Of a stretch of DNA of 64,000 nt, positions 18,007 through 29,555 are shown piece after piece (the stretch's first letter is position 1; every line of letters starts with the position of its first letter). Source of the DNA: Diprion similis (Eukaryota > Arthropoda > Insecta > Hymenoptera > Diprionidae); assembly GCF_021155765.1 (NCBI RefSeq), contig NC_060114.1, positions 2,976,001-3,040,000 on the forward strand, read 5' to 3'. The notes beneath the pieces were generated by a model. That model had not been told where the DNA came from and searched no databases. It was given only the letters and a program-made list of their open reading frames with translations. The translations under genes were made by a program, and so were the position numbers.

Positions 18007-20865
18007 ATGGACGAAGTCTACACCAAAATCCAAGCCTATCTGATGAAGAGGGATAGAGAATATGAGACACTGAGGTTTCTGACTTCTCGAACGACAGCAG
18101 CAAATGTGGCGCAAATAACAGATATTTGTACTTCAATAAAAACCATACTAGATACTGCTAGGAAAAAACATGACACAGACTCGACCGTCATACTTGACGA
18201 GAGGTCCATCAAGTCCTTCAAATTTCTACTACTCAACACCAACTTCAAAGTACAAGAACATTTTTGCGATGACGAAGTCAATGGACATTTGGTAAATATG
18301 TGCCCTCCATTGTCTCCTTATTTGTTCATCGAAATACTTCGGGCCCTTAACTACAACGAAATATTATGCAACTCTTTTCCTCACCTTCCGATGGATTTGT
18401 GCACCGAAATACTTGACGTATTGCACAGATGCGTGGACACAGATTTCCAGCGAGCGTTTGACTTTGTCTTGAAAGTGATCGTTAGCTGCTACAAAAAGCT
18501 TCTTTTAGTGACACACCGACACACTCAGGTACTCGAGCCAGAGATGAGCTTGAAAACATTTGTTGGAAGCGTCCAAGAACTTCTTTCTCTGCTTGCTGGA
18601 CTCCAGATTAAAAACAGCGGAGAATCGACGCAGCCTGTTAAATATAAACGGTGCGGCTGGACACTGATCAGCCTTCTGGATGCGATAAAGGAATGCCTTA
18701 CGTGCAGAAAAATGAAAAATATTTCTTCACAAATGAATGAAGAGTCAGCAAAGTTATATGGAGTGACATTTGGGCGAAATTTCACAGCCAGACTTGATCC
18801 GGATGTTGTAGCATCGGCTATAGACGATCTTACCCAAGAATTATTTCACGTGCTACTCGAACATGTTAAAAAAATTGACATGCATGTTTACTTAGGATGG
18901 GCAGACATTGACTACGAAGACGATAGATCGATAACAATGCAGCGCGCAGTTGGACTAGCTTGTTACTATTTTATAGAATATTTTGAGACTAGCGACGAGG
19001 CGCAGAAATATAGCAACGTTGTAGATTGCCTGCGGCAATTGTCTAGCCAGCCTGACACGCCATTATCAATGAGCCTGCAGGAGCTGATTGGGAAGGTGGA
19101 GCAAGGCGATAGAGAATGCTTGAGGAACTTAATCAAGAGATTTACAGAATGGGATACTGTAGCTATTTCATGCCTGGATAAAAATAGTGCATTAATTGAT
19201 AAACATGAATGTTTAAGCGTACTTAATAATACCATAGAATTTCTCAATATGACCCCTAAGGACGAGGAACTTTGTACTCAAATATACACCGTAGCAATGA
19301 AAATATTGCTCGGTCAGAAGATGGTAGATATGGTAGAAATTGTTGTGGAATTTATTCTGGTTCACGACGCATGTATAGTACTAGAGTCGGTAAACTTTGC
19401 GTCTGACTTACAAAATTATGTTAACAATGGTGGGGCATTGTGTTCAAACAATACCTCACTCCGGATTATCTTATTTTTTATTCTTCAGAATCCTAGAGAA
19501 GTTTTAAAAGTTTTGATAAAAGCTGCTATTGGTTGCCTGGAATACAGGAATTGCGTTGTATTGCCAGAAGATCTCTGTAATTTGTCACCAATAATGAAAA
19601 TTCGCGATGCCGATCATTGCTCGATTTTCTCGACTACCCTAGTGTCAATTTGCAGTGAAAATACAGCTTGGAATAGTAAGAAATTCATAGAATTTGTACA
19701 CATCGTAACAGAGAGAAATCTCATTTTGGCCGATGATCTTCTGAACGACATATTTATCCCATGTTTGAGAAGAGAAATCATTTTTCCAAACATGAATTCA
19801 ATGCTCGCCAGCATACGAAACGTGAAGGATCAACTGACTCCAAAACTGAGGACTGAAGAATTAATTTATGTTTTAGCTGTACAGACAGGTTCCTTGCGTA
19901 GAAATATTAATCTCCCAATAAGCGGCAAAGAAGAAGCACTAAATTGCCTGACAAGGACAATTAGGCTCTTCACCGAGGGTCAGGTGAATTCTCTTGGTAT
20001 TAACGGCAGAGATTCTTCCATGCAGAAGCTGGAGGCTATACTACAACCTCTGGACACAATTTACTTTACTTCGCAATGGAAATGGATACAAAATAACATA
20101 ATCTCAGGTCAGGTTCTGCAGGAATATAAAATGCGATGTTATTGCGTCATGAACAGGTCAAAAACTATTGAGAGTTGCAGCACATGCATGGATGAGTTCT
20201 TTATTACACACGGTATTCAATGTCGAGATTTCTTGCAGCATGTAATATTGGAGTGTACAGAATTCGAGTACCTGAGGTTTGCAAAAGATGCGATAATAAT
20301 GAATTGGAACGACTTTGGATGGAAGAACGAACTAGATGCTTATGCTAATCTTTCTCTATCTACGACAAGAGCGTGTAGTCATTACTTGATTTCACATCAT
20401 CAGTTAGAATCTTGGAAATGTGTAATTCAGAAGATAACGTCACTCGTCAAAAGCTTGGGAAAACTTACATTATGGCTTATCAGTATCGATCAAATGAACG
20501 ACTACGAGTCGGTGCAGAAGAGCCTAGTCACTGCTATAAGCGTTTTGCATCTAAATTCAATTCTTCCATCACATTTATCCGAATCGCTTAAAACGAAAAT
20601 AAATATTCTTGCTCGTACTAAAATGTACTCATATGGACTGATTAGAAAACTGGTTAAAGCTGTTTGCGAATTTGGAGATGAGTGTCTGTGCAGTTATGAG
20701 AGTCATATATCGGATAAAAATGCTACATCATTATCCACTTTACGATTTTGTGTCAATTGGAAGCTGATTTCGATCTGTACAGACTTGCCCAACGCTGAGC
20801 AAAGTTTGTTTTTATCAAAGATTGAAAAAAAAATTATACCCGACATCACACAGACATGTTGTTAG
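18007..20865 (+). CDS. Intronless 952-residue protein, unidentified
   Basis: A single long ORF starting MDEVYTKIQAYLMKRDREYE. The protein is mostly helical-looking, rich in Leu, Ile, Cys and Lys, with repeated amphipathic stretches that would suit an ARM/HEAT-like or other alpha-solenoid fold. I see no signal peptide, membrane segment, zinc-finger spacing or enzyme motif. The composition is unlike the LINE ORFs nearby and no reverse-transcriptase, integrase or transposase motif is visible, so I take it as a host gene. An acceptor-like tttcag just before the ATG suggests a 5' untranslated intron. A scaffold subunit such as Gemin4 (about 1000 residues, solenoid) is only a guess. A possible polyadenylation signal is at 21586. 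Confidence 0.75.
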   Translation: MDEVYTKIQAYLMKRDREYETLRFLTSRTTAANVAQITDICTSIKTILDTARKKHDTDSTVILDERSIKSFKFLLLNTNFKVQEHFCDDEVNGHLVNMCPPLSPYLFIEILRALNYNEILCNSFPHLPMDLCTEILDVLHRCVDTDFQRAFDFVLKVIVSCYKKLLLVTHRHTQVLEPEMSLKTFVGSVQELLSLLAGLQIKNSGESTQPVKYKRCGWTLISLLDAIKECLTCRKMKNISSQMNEESAKLYGVTFGRNFTARLDPDVVASAIDDLTQELFHVLLEHVKKIDMHVYLGWADIDYEDDRSITMQRAVGLACYYFIEYFETSDEAQKYSNVVDCLRQLSSQPDTPLSMSLQELIGKVEQGDRECLRNLIKRFTEWDTVAISCLDKNSALIDKHECLSVLNNTIEFLNMTPKDEELCTQIYTVAMKILLGQKMVDMVEIVVEFILVHDACIVLESVNFASDLQNYVNNGGALCSNNTSLRIILFFILQNPREVLKVLIKAAIGCLEYRNCVVLPEDLCNLSPIMKIRDADHCSIFSTTLVSICSENTAWNSKKFIEFVHIVTERNLILADDLLNDIFIPCLRREIIFPNMNSMLASIRNVKDQLTPKLRTEELIYVLAVQTGSLRRNINLPISGKEEALNCLTRTIRLFTEGQVNSLGINGRDSSMQKLEAILQPLDTIYFTSQWKWIQNNIISGQVLQEYKMRCYCVMNRSKTIESCSTCMDEFFITHGIQCRDFLQHVILECTEFEYLRFAKDAIIMNWNDFGWKNELDAYANLSLSTTRACSHYLISHHQLESWKCVIQKITSLVKSLGKLTLWLISIDQMNDYESVQKSLVTAISVLHLNSILPSHLSESLKTKINILARTKMYSYGLIRKLVKAVCEFGDECLCSYESHISDKNATSLSTLRFCVNWKLISICTDLPNAEQSLFLSKIEKKIIPDITQTCC

Positions 20866-22000
20866 TAGAAACGTCACCTCCTGGCGATCGAACTAAACTA
20901 CCGTCAACTCCTGCATTTGTCATCACATCCATTTTCACATACCATTCGATATTATTGTTTCCGTCGTAGGGAAAGAAAGAGAACAAAGCTGTGTTAAAGT
21001 GTTCGAAGAGCGTAAAAATTGTTAGATTGAACACAGGAAAAAAAAAGAATACTTACCGTCGATAATTCATCTCGTCATTGTATGGGAAACCACTATCAGC
21101 TTTCCTTCTTATCTCACCCCATTATCTTGCTTTCCTTTGCCTAACACTCTGAGCTATTGGTTGTAAAGTAACGTTCGAAGAATGCTTCGTCTACAGTATA
21201 CTTCAAAGCAGGATAATTGCCTCGTTACAGCTGCAGCCTGATGAGAAGAGCCGATGAAACGCAGATAATATTAAAAGTGCATATGTATAGTCTAAAGTTC
21301 GATTGTGGCTAAACTTAGCTCATTTCTTGACCTTGAATGTAGCTGTATTTAACACATGTCCAACGAACGAAATATTTCCAATTCATACCCGCAGCCAGTA
21401 GTATTCGTAACAGCAGAGCTTGTGCAGACAATTAATTCTTTTGTATAAACCGTTCATGAAACTAGTACAGGTGGTATGTAATCATGAAATAATTACTGCT
21501 GCCAAAGAAATTCTATTCAATGTTAGATATGATATTTTCTTTTGCTATCGGTCAAATCTCTAGTCAGATATGACAGATCCGTAAAAATAAAACCATAACT
21601 GAACCATGTGACGTATCATTTTTTACATGTATTATTTGTAAAGTATTGAGATTTAAGCACCGTACGCCGTAATAGGAAATTCGGGTGGTTACAAGAAATG
21701 TGAATCAACTGTTGCTTGAATTTCATTGTGAAATTTCCGGAGGATATGAGATTCGATAAAACGAAAACGAAGAATTTTTCTGAAATGTGAATCGTGTTCG
21801 AGAACATAGGAAAAACAATTAAAAAAAATAAAATAAAAAATAATTATCCCGCATGCAAACTTTTGAACAAGATAAGAAATATTAACGTAACTTTTTTCTT
21901 GACTCGTGTAAACTTTTTTGAAAAATAATGAACCTAAGAGGATTTAAAATGTGAGCAACAGTTGGTCGAACTCTGCGACAACCGATTAAATGTTGTGTAT
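20866..22000. other. 3' flank of the 952-codon ORF
   Basis: Probably 3' UTR and intergenic sequence. An aataaa occurs at 21586-21591. The minus frames at 20846-21034 and 21616-21807 show no protein features. No foldback element was noticed. Confidence 0.35.
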
Positions 22001-24548
22001 ACATACAATAAATGTATCTAAATAAAAACAAACCATTATGAGAACAAGAGTGTTATTGCATTTCAATACGTGTATTGCACAGATACGGTATATGGTTGTT
22101 ATTCACAATCAGAAATTACCACTTCGCCAATGATAACGAAAACGAATATCTGTTTGTAAAAATAAACCTATGTTAAATAAATACATAATTGATCGGAACT
22201 GAGTTTCAATATTAACAAATTAATTTTTTTGCTTCAAGATGTGTGTGGATACACGTACAATAAAGAAAGGATCCTTTAACTGTTTCATTATTGAAATTCA
22301 TGTAATTGGAAATTATTGGTAAAGAAAAAAAAAAAATTTTTACAAACAGATAAAAGTTGTGTAAGGTATTACTGAAAATTGCAAAAAAAATTAACAACCA
22401 CTGCAAAACTTGGTTTGTTTCATTCTATATTATATTTGTGCGATATTGCCAAAATGCCATTACAATGGTTAATGATAAAAAATGTGAAAAAATGTATGCA
22501 CGGTAGAAAATTGTGCACTGAAGAGTAAACCATAATTAGCTGATTACACAGTGTTGCGAATAGATATTCGTCCATTTTGGGCAAATGCTTGCTCGAAATC
22601 AATCCTTAAATGCTGCACTTAACTCAAACATAATTTTAATCAGAATAAACCAGCGCTCAAATATATTATTATGTACAATCAGGAAGCAGCATAATATTCA
22701 AAATTATATCATTGGTCTAGAATTAAATAACGAGTAGGAAGACATGGAAATAATTAATCGACAAATCAGACAATGCAAACGAAATGCAAAATACTTTATA
22801 ATTTATAAAACGCTAAAAAGGATTGAAATTTTTTCCATTACGTTGAGAATCTTAGCGTTTAAAGTAAGATTACTCCTCCACTGTAACTGCAAAACAATTC
22901 TGAAAGGCTTAATCGCAGTTAATAATCGGAAGGAAGTTGATGCATAAAAAAAAAAAAGAAACGTGAAGCGAGATGCTTCGAAATAAACAACTTGAGCAAT
23001 AAAATTGTGCACAATTTTACACCGCGTATTATTCACTGTTCTTCTTCCCACATCCGAGATAATTATTTTTATTATATAATATATATATACATAAATACGT
23101 ATTTGTATAATACGTATATATGTATATAATTTGACACTATAATATTTACAGATTCTTCACATTGTAAAAAATATAACATATTTCGTACTCAATATTATAC
23201 GCAGGTAGTACTGAAAGGCCGATATATATCTAAATTGTGGTGTTGTTTCTTTTTCTTCATTTGTTTTCAAATCTCTTTTTCTTTCGTTTCATTAGCTAAT
23301 TTACTAATTCATCAGTGTCATTCGCGATTAGTTTCGTAACAACAAACTTGCTTTCACGTACCAAGTTGTGTAATAATTACGAGCGTTTTGTTGTTATTTT
23401 TCTTCATTCGTCATATATTTTTCAATATACGTAAGAATTTATGATTAAGAAAAAATGGGATCACAAAAGAAATTCTGGTCCTTCCGAGGTGATATGCTGG
23501 CTGACGCACGCGCGTGGTTTTCAATTTGATTTAGAACACTTTAGACATAGAACAACGTCGATAGCTCCCCAAGTACGATTAAATAATTTCCCTAAAATGA
23601 TGTCTTGATTTGTGACCATAGTAAGTATGTTTAGAAAAATATTATGCCATTTCTTTCGACTTGGGTAAAGCTACTTAGCACTAAACAGTTTCATGTACAA
23701 ATATATAAATAGATATTTTGAGTATTGATTACTTGGAGATCTATCCGTATGACTTTTGTTTTGAATCGGTGAGCCATATTTAATTTATAAACTTGCCGGA
23801 AAAGAGAGAGAGAAAAAAAAAAGAAAAAAGTTAATAAATGAAAAACATCAACAAGCTAACTTTTTGTTTACTAAAGCTATAACTATTAAGTGACGGAGTT
23901 TTTCAATAAACGTTGAACAGGCCTTTGCATTAGAGTGAGAAAAATAAAAGGAAAGATAGAATTCTACGGTGCTGTTTAAAAGATTACAACGACGTCGCTT
24001 ACTCAGATATTTAAAACTTGATCAAACGACAAGTGTTCGTGAGTTTAAATCGAAATCAAAGAACTCGCAGTAAAATAAAGTTGGATATAAAATAAAGTAA
24101 AAGCGTTTAAGAATGAAATAATGAATCTGGATTCAATGACGGCCAGGCATCGATTAGGTGCAAATATTGTTGGGAGGTGGCGTATCCTAGGCAAGTATAC
24201 ACAACACCCAGAAAGGATAACTACGATATGTGAAAGAAAGAAAGGATAGCCTGAAATATTATTGGCGAGCATTATGAAAAAGAATGAAAATATAAAGTAA
24301 AATTTATAATAAGGGTAGGGTGTAACAATGGCGACTTTGTTAATTGAATTTAATGAATTATTAAATATTAAATTGAGCTAATATAATGACTTGCTATAGT
24401 ATCCAAGCGATATTAAACTGTTGTACAAGATGAGTTTGGTCACACAAGAAAATTACACACAACCCTATCACTAATAACTATATGGGAGCAATATTTTCAT
24501 TTTTACATTTTCTTAAATTCTTTTCCTCGACAAACCCTTAACGAATGG

Positions 24549-24552
<4 letters not shown>

Positions 24553-24601
<49 letters not shown>
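24553..24601. repeat. Poly-A tract, 49 bases
   Basis: An uninterrupted run of A. No LINE or SINE body is evident to its left on the plus strand, so this may be a simple-sequence expansion. The length may also be affected by sequencing error. Confidence 0.9.
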
Positions 24602-24604
<3 letters not shown>

Positions 24605-25628
24605 ACCTGCATTCGCATATGTAAAGCAACGACATTCCACGTATTATCATGTACCATATTGTTGTTCGTGTATCTATATTATCATTATAATAATTATTGA
24701 TCTTGTTATTGTTATCACTATTATTATTATTACTACTATTATTGTTATTATTACTTAGTATATTTATAATTTTTTTTTTCTTTTTTTTTATCATTTACTC
24801 GATGCGGTAATGCTTTTTTCTCATTTCTTTCCTGTCTTTCACCCCCCCCCCCCTCCCCCCTCCCCCTGGTAATTCAGCACCTAATTTGCAAGTAATACGA
24901 CCCTCGTGTACGAGTACAGAGCGGTTTCGAACTTTGTTTCCTTTACATATGTTATTTCTTTTAATTGAGCAGAAAGCACGAGTCGTCTACTGCATCTCAG
25001 GGTTCTGTTGATACGTAGCGATAATTATCGGGCAGTCAAGATTTTCCTCCAGCGATTTTCTGCCGAACGTGTCCTTGTTGCAGATCATTCGCCTCATTCT
25101 TGTCGGTGCGATTAATACGGTAAAATGTAACATTGAAGCCGAAAGAACTACGACGGGTTTATTCACTTTTCGTTCGCCTCCCTATATTTCTGCTATATAT
25201 TACAAGAATATTACATATACATATACAACCACAGAGTGAGTCGGTAGCAGATACGTATTTCGTCAATTGCAAGATGATGAAATTACTTTGCCGAAACAAT
25301 GTTTCATTGCGATACTAGACAGTCTAGTTTAGCAAAAATTTTCAAGTTACTTTCATCATGGTAGAAAAATAGGTTCGGTATTGAAAATATGGGTTCGTGG
25401 AACACGAACACGTATCTGCAACTCACCGGCCAACAGATATGGGTTGAAAAATTTTAATATCAGAATTTGCACAGATGAAATTCTCCACATTGGTAAATCT
25501 TTTAAACACAAATAATCGGAACGAGTTACAATTAGAAACATACTTTTGTAATCCAACTTTAAAATTACCAAAAAAATTGGTGCACTGTGTGTATTTTCTT
25601 TAAATCTTAGATATCGACCGGTCGAAAG

Positions 25629-25630
25629 GC

Positions 25631-25661
<31 letters not shown>

Positions 25662-25680
25662 ATTGTTGCTGCTGCTGCTG
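25629..25680. repeat. CTG/TTG trinucleotide tract
   Basis: An imperfect run of gctgctgctgttgctgttg-type units, which would read CAG/CAA on the minus (Rap2 sense) strand. If the Rap2 3' UTR extends this far it would be transcribed. It creates a false Ser/Asn-rich minus frame at 25356-25700. Confidence 0.85.
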
Positions 25681-26261
25681 AGCACATAGTTGAAAACCAC
25701 TACAAAATACGTATTATCAATCGAAGAATGGGTTCAATACCGTTTTTGGTTTCTTTTTTTTTTCTCCAATTAGTTTTTATTTGCTTTGAAAAATTTTCCC
25801 ATTAGACCCACAAAACTTAGCACCGTTGCATCACTTGATCACATATTTCAAAATCTCATCAATTTGCCTGTTGAATAAAATTCAGGACGCAATCTCTTCT
25901 TTAATTTCCTATCGAAAATACGCATTCGGTAACAGTTTGTCGTGCTCCGTACATATGCACATATAATAATACTATTATTATAGGTGTATTAAAATATCCG
26001 TTTACAGTTAGTTTCACTATACGAAACGCCTTCCTTCGTCATCGTCGACTCCGATCTCTTCTATTTTCAACTGCGGATAGAAATGTGCAACCGTCGGCGT
26101 CACTGAGTTTATATAAACGGTAATAATTATAGTAATTATTATTATTATTATTATTATAAATTGTTAATAGACAACATCATCACTTGATCCATATTAATTT
26201 TCATCGTATTAATTCACAGCTCGAAACTACTCGGCCGAGTCTCGGTAGTTATACCTTAAAC

Positions 26262-26270
<9 letters not shown>

Positions 26271-26295
<25 letters not shown>
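26271..26295. repeat. TG dinucleotide microsatellite
   Basis: About twelve tandem tg units just downstream of the Rap2 stop, directly preceded by an atatata run. Confidence 0.9.
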
Positions 26296-26356
26296 ATTAC
26301 CTAAAACTATCTACCTATCGTCGTTCAGTCTGCTCGGCCAAGGTTTTGATTAAGTA

Positions 26357-26902
26357 TTAGAGGATCGCGCAGCAACAGTATCTCTTCTGCTCCTTCTCGG
26401 GGCTGAAGTTCATCTGCCTCACGATCTCTGCGAACATCTCGTTGACGTTGGTCCGATTCTTGGCGGAGGCTTCGACGAAGGGACATTCCCAAAGCTGGGC
26501 CAAGCCGTTGCCCTCTGTCGTTGGGACTTCGCGCTGATGTTCAAGGTCGAGTTTGTTGGCGACCAGGAGGACAGGCACCCGCTCCGTGCCCTTGACACGA
26601 GTGATCAGCTCCTTCATCGCCTTGATGTCCTGGAAGGTCTGGTGGTTGGTTAGGCTGTAGACGACGACGAAACCCTGGCCGTTTTTTATGTAGAGGTCGC
26701 GCATGCTGGCGAACTGCTCGGTGCCGGCGGTGTCGAGGATCTCGAGGACGCAGGGCGAGTTGTCAACCTCGATCTCCTTCCTGTAAAAGTCCTCGATTGT
26801 TGGGTCGTACTTCTCCATGAAGAGGCCCGAGACGAATTGTACCGTCAACGCGCTCTTCCCTACCCCGCCCGAGCCAAGGACGACTACCTTGAATTCCCGC
26901 AT
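26357..26902 (-). CDS. Rap2l: Rap2 small GTPase (Rap2-like)
   Basis: An intact 181-residue Ras-superfamily GTPase in one exon. Residues: P-loop GSGGVGKS 10-17; effector loop YDPTIEDFY 32-40, with Phe39, the residue that separates Rap2 from Rap1; DTAGTEQF 57-64, with Thr61 as in Rap proteins in place of the Ras Gln; NKLD 116-119; SAK 146-148. The tail CCCAIL holds a CAAX box ending in Leu (geranylgeranylation expected) with two extra Cys (176, 177) suited to palmitoylation. Rap2 acts at membranes in cytoskeletal and adhesion signalling, for example through MAP4K/TNIK-type kinases. The start is the only sensible Met and the length equals the family's. The coding sequence is much richer in G+C than its surroundings. 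Confidence 0.97.
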   Translation of the reverse strand: MREFKVVVLGSGGVGKSALTVQFVSGLFMEKYDPTIEDFYRKEIEVDNSPCVLEILDTAGTEQFASMRDLYIKNGQGFVVVYSLTNHQTFQDIKAMKELITRVKGTERVPVLLVANKLDLEHQREVPTTEGNGLAQLWECPFVEASAKNRTNVNEMFAEIVRQMNFSPEKEQKRYCCCAIL

Positions 26903-27266
26903 ATTTTAAACAAAACACGGCTGCCTGCGGCCTTCTTCGCTCCGCTTAACACCGTCTCGTACCCCGGTTAACACCCTCCGACAAGGGCTAGCAAGTCCTC
27001 GCTGCTTCGACGCTGCTTAAACCCGCGCACAATTTTGTACGTGTCTCGTGCATCGAGCTTTCCTTCGGGGTCTCGCGCCTTGTTTTACACTGATTCACAC
27101 AAAGGGAGCCGTTCCGAGGACTCGGACACGGGAGACATAATAATACGCGCACTCACTTCCTCGCCTGTCCGCCTGTCCGTCTGTCCGAGTGTCTGCCCGA
27201 TCCGTCGCTCACTTCACTTCACTAAACTTCACTTCCAGTCCCTACTGATATCGCGACTCGTCACTC

Positions 27267-27300
<34 letters not shown>

Positions 27301-27760
27301 TACTCGCTGCGACTGCTTCGGCCCTGCGCGCCGCCATTTTCTCTATCAGCACGGCTGCCCAGGAACGGGTGATTCAGAACGGTGGCGCCATCTCTTCGCT
27401 CTGAGGGAAAACACACGTGCATGGATGCATTATGGTTAGGTGTGAGTATTTCGGTGTGTTCATTTCTTAACATTACTTTGGTCTATTATTTTCTCACAGA
27501 TTCGATCGAGCTAATACCTTTTCGTATCTGCGCCAGCTGCAGATGATATCAGTGACGCGGTTTGCTACTTGAAATTTCAATCCAACGGGAAAAAGGTCGC
27601 TGGAGTGACGTAACGCGGCGTCCAAACAATAAGTAGTTTGAAGTCGACTTTCAATCGAAATCGCATCCAAAGCCGTCGCTCATCGACCGGAAATCGCGGC
27701 GGAGGCGTTCTCGGTTCTCTCGAGCGCGTACGTAGTCGTATGCGTGCGCGCGTGAGTGAG
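26903..27760 (-). promoter_or_regulatory. Rap2 5' UTR and CpG-rich promoter
   Basis: This is the most CpG-rich stretch of the window. A YY1-type element (plus ccgccatttt, 27331-27340; minus AAAATGGCGG) marks a likely transcription start near 27.34 kb for the minus-strand gene. A CAG-type repeat (plus gctgctgctg units, about 27269-27298) would lie in the 5' UTR. The plus frame at 27035-27439 is a shadow of this region. The GC-rich part runs on to about 27.75 kb and could serve a second, plus-strand transcript. Confidence 0.55.
27269..27298. repeat. CTG trinucleotide repeat in Rap2 5' region
   Basis: About ten perfect ctg units (cag on the Rap2 sense strand), probably in the 5' untranslated leader. 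Confidence 0.85.
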
Positions 27761-29412
27761 TCCGTGTACTAAAAATAAATTCTCGGAATTGTAGAAGGAA
27801 GCAGGCAGGATGCAAGAGGAACTTATCTTGACGTGATTATAACGTACACTGGAAACTGTTTATTTGAGCCGGCTGACGGGCGGTCAGTGGTCGAAGGTCC
27901 TCAAAGACAATAGAACAGAAACTAACTACGAGCGGTTCCGTAGGGTCGAATCTCGAGAGAAACACGTGAGTCACGCCCCTGTCAAGTGCATGCTTTTTAT
28001 TGCGTGTGTGGGTTAAAACTTTCGGGTAATATTCGTGCATGTGAAAGCTTATACGTGGTCAAGTGGATAATTCGACACGACGACCCGTTAAGAATTGCAA
28101 TTAACCTACACGCATAAATAACATACACGCTCACGAAGTGCATCAAACATCATATGTTCATTTCGATTATACAGAATATTATTTTGCCACGCTTGCCGGT
28201 TTCAGTTTCCAGTGTCGCTGCCCACGTTTAGAATTAAAAATACTACAAACGCCATATTTACTTTCTTACGAGAATTCGAGGACGTTGAGTGAGCCGATTC
28301 GTAACTACCTGACTACGTGCACCGAGGGCTAGTCAGAAGGCCGAAATGTTTTTACTCGCCACGAAAATGTACCAAATATATATATATATACACATATATT
28401 AGACAATGTGAAACCACCTTACGAGATGTCGATTCGTCAAAGACTCTTGAACAGCCAATCAGGCGTTAAGAGGTGAATTTCACATTGATTTTCAACTGTT
28501 TCAGAACGAATACGAACGGCACGAAATCACTGAACAAATCCGTCTCGATTCCTTTCAATGCGTTAATTTCGACTGTCTATCTCACACCAGACGAAGTGTA
28601 AGTAGTAGACGTGCCAATGCGCGATGGGTGATTACACTCCTGCTCATTCGTAAAGTGGTGGCAATCCAGCACGATGATGTCACCGCATGAAAGTACGTAC
28701 ATATCGGAGCGATGCATCATTCGCATTATAACATCCACGTATTGGATGAATAATAAAAGCAGCTCCGAGAAATATGTCGGTGTAGTCATATGCACGAGAA
28801 TCATGATAGAACGACGTACAAAGTGTCGCAGGAATTGAAGCCCTCATAATTTTACTGACCTCGACCGAGGTTTTCCTGTTTTCATTTTGAAAACAGCACG
28901 GAAAAGATTCCAATTGCGGTGTGACCGCCGATTAGACGAGCTGTTTCCAGGATTTATATGGATAAAATGACTGCCGTCACGTGACCGAAGGACAAAGCCT
29001 TATTTCCAGAAATATGCAGCAGCGAATGTTGGAAAGTCATTTCATCACGGAGAGCCGAGTTCAGACTCGCCTGGCGATTATTGCGATACGTTGACGGTCT
29101 GTTTGTGTAAGCGTTTTTCGGAATCGAGTAGGCACGCTCCAACAACAGAGAATATGTGTACATTTAGCGGGGACCTTTCTACCCTTTTTAACGTTGGATT
29201 AACGACCTTAAAAATAAATCTTGATAGTCTCGCCGCTCGGTTCAGATGGGCGTCGACCTTTCAGTGCTTTATACTGCACTGTTGTTGCGATCAGAATTTG
29301 CTCCACCAACGGTTGGTAACAAAACGTTCCCACTTTCCATTCATATTGACTGTTACCGATTCCACCGCATATCTATTTTCCACTTATCATCGGTTGGTGA
29401 TTCGCAGTTCAG
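27761..29412. other. Flank right of the Rap2 promoter; no gene called
   Basis: Mixed-composition sequence with several short open frames on both strands (28138-28332, 28577-28913, 29091-29417), none with recognisable motifs. A microsatellite atatatatatata occurs near 28380. A short leader-like stretch at about 27755-27830 has an eight-codon ORF (MQEELILT). I see no complete gene. Confidence 0.35.
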
Positions 29413-29420
29413 TATAAAAG
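29413..29420 (+). promoter_or_regulatory. TATA box candidate
   Basis: A tataaaag, close to the consensus, is followed by an ATG at 29509 about 95 bases later. The spacing fits a short-leader insect gene with a start site near 29443. A three-codon upstream ORF (atgcggtga) lies in the putative leader. Confidence 0.4.
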
Positions 29421-29508
29421 CCTGAGTATGGAATGATGCTCTCCGAACGTGAACTGCAAATGCGGTGACAAAGTGTTGGAGCCATCGTTCGGACTACAAT
29501 TGCAATTA

Positions 29509-29554
29509 ATGCTTATTCTAAAGAGTATTATTCACTTGTTTATCGTCCTTGTAG
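29509..29554 (+). CDS. Possible signal-peptide first exon
   Basis: It encodes MLILKSIIHLFIVLV and then a donor gtag|gtatgt. Met, one Lys and a run of hydrophobic residues ending at an intron is a common design for secreted insect proteins, and the TATA box lies at the right distance. Against it: the donor coincides with the outer edge of a 1.16-kb inverted repeat (29556-30717), and I could not find a second exon. It may be a real first exon whose intron was invaded, or chance. Confidence 0.3.
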
Positions 29555-29555
29555 G

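Larger units (their letters stand above)
22001..26356. other. AT-rich, repeat-element-poor stretch
   Basis: No convincing gene or mobile element. It holds simple repeats: A49 at 24553-24601, C runs at 24842-24866, a CTG/TTG tract at about 25629-25680, ATT repeats near 26140 and TG repeats at 26271-26295. The left end of the Rap2 3' UTR should lie here; a minus-strand aataaa (plus tttatt) occurs at about 25776-25781. The 93-codon and 114-codon minus frames are simple-repeat artefacts. Confidence 0.5.

Noticed and set aside
24513..24794. 93-codon minus ORF with poly-Phe and poly-Asn
   Set aside because: Produced by the A49 tract and ATT repeats.
25356..25700. 114-codon minus ORF with Ser/Asn repeats
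   Set aside because: Starts in a trinucleotide repeat; the remainder has no protein character.
27035..27439. 134-codon plus ORF with poly-Ala
   Set aside because: It is the opposite strand of the GC-rich Rap2 leader; the Ala run is the ctg repeat read in another frame.
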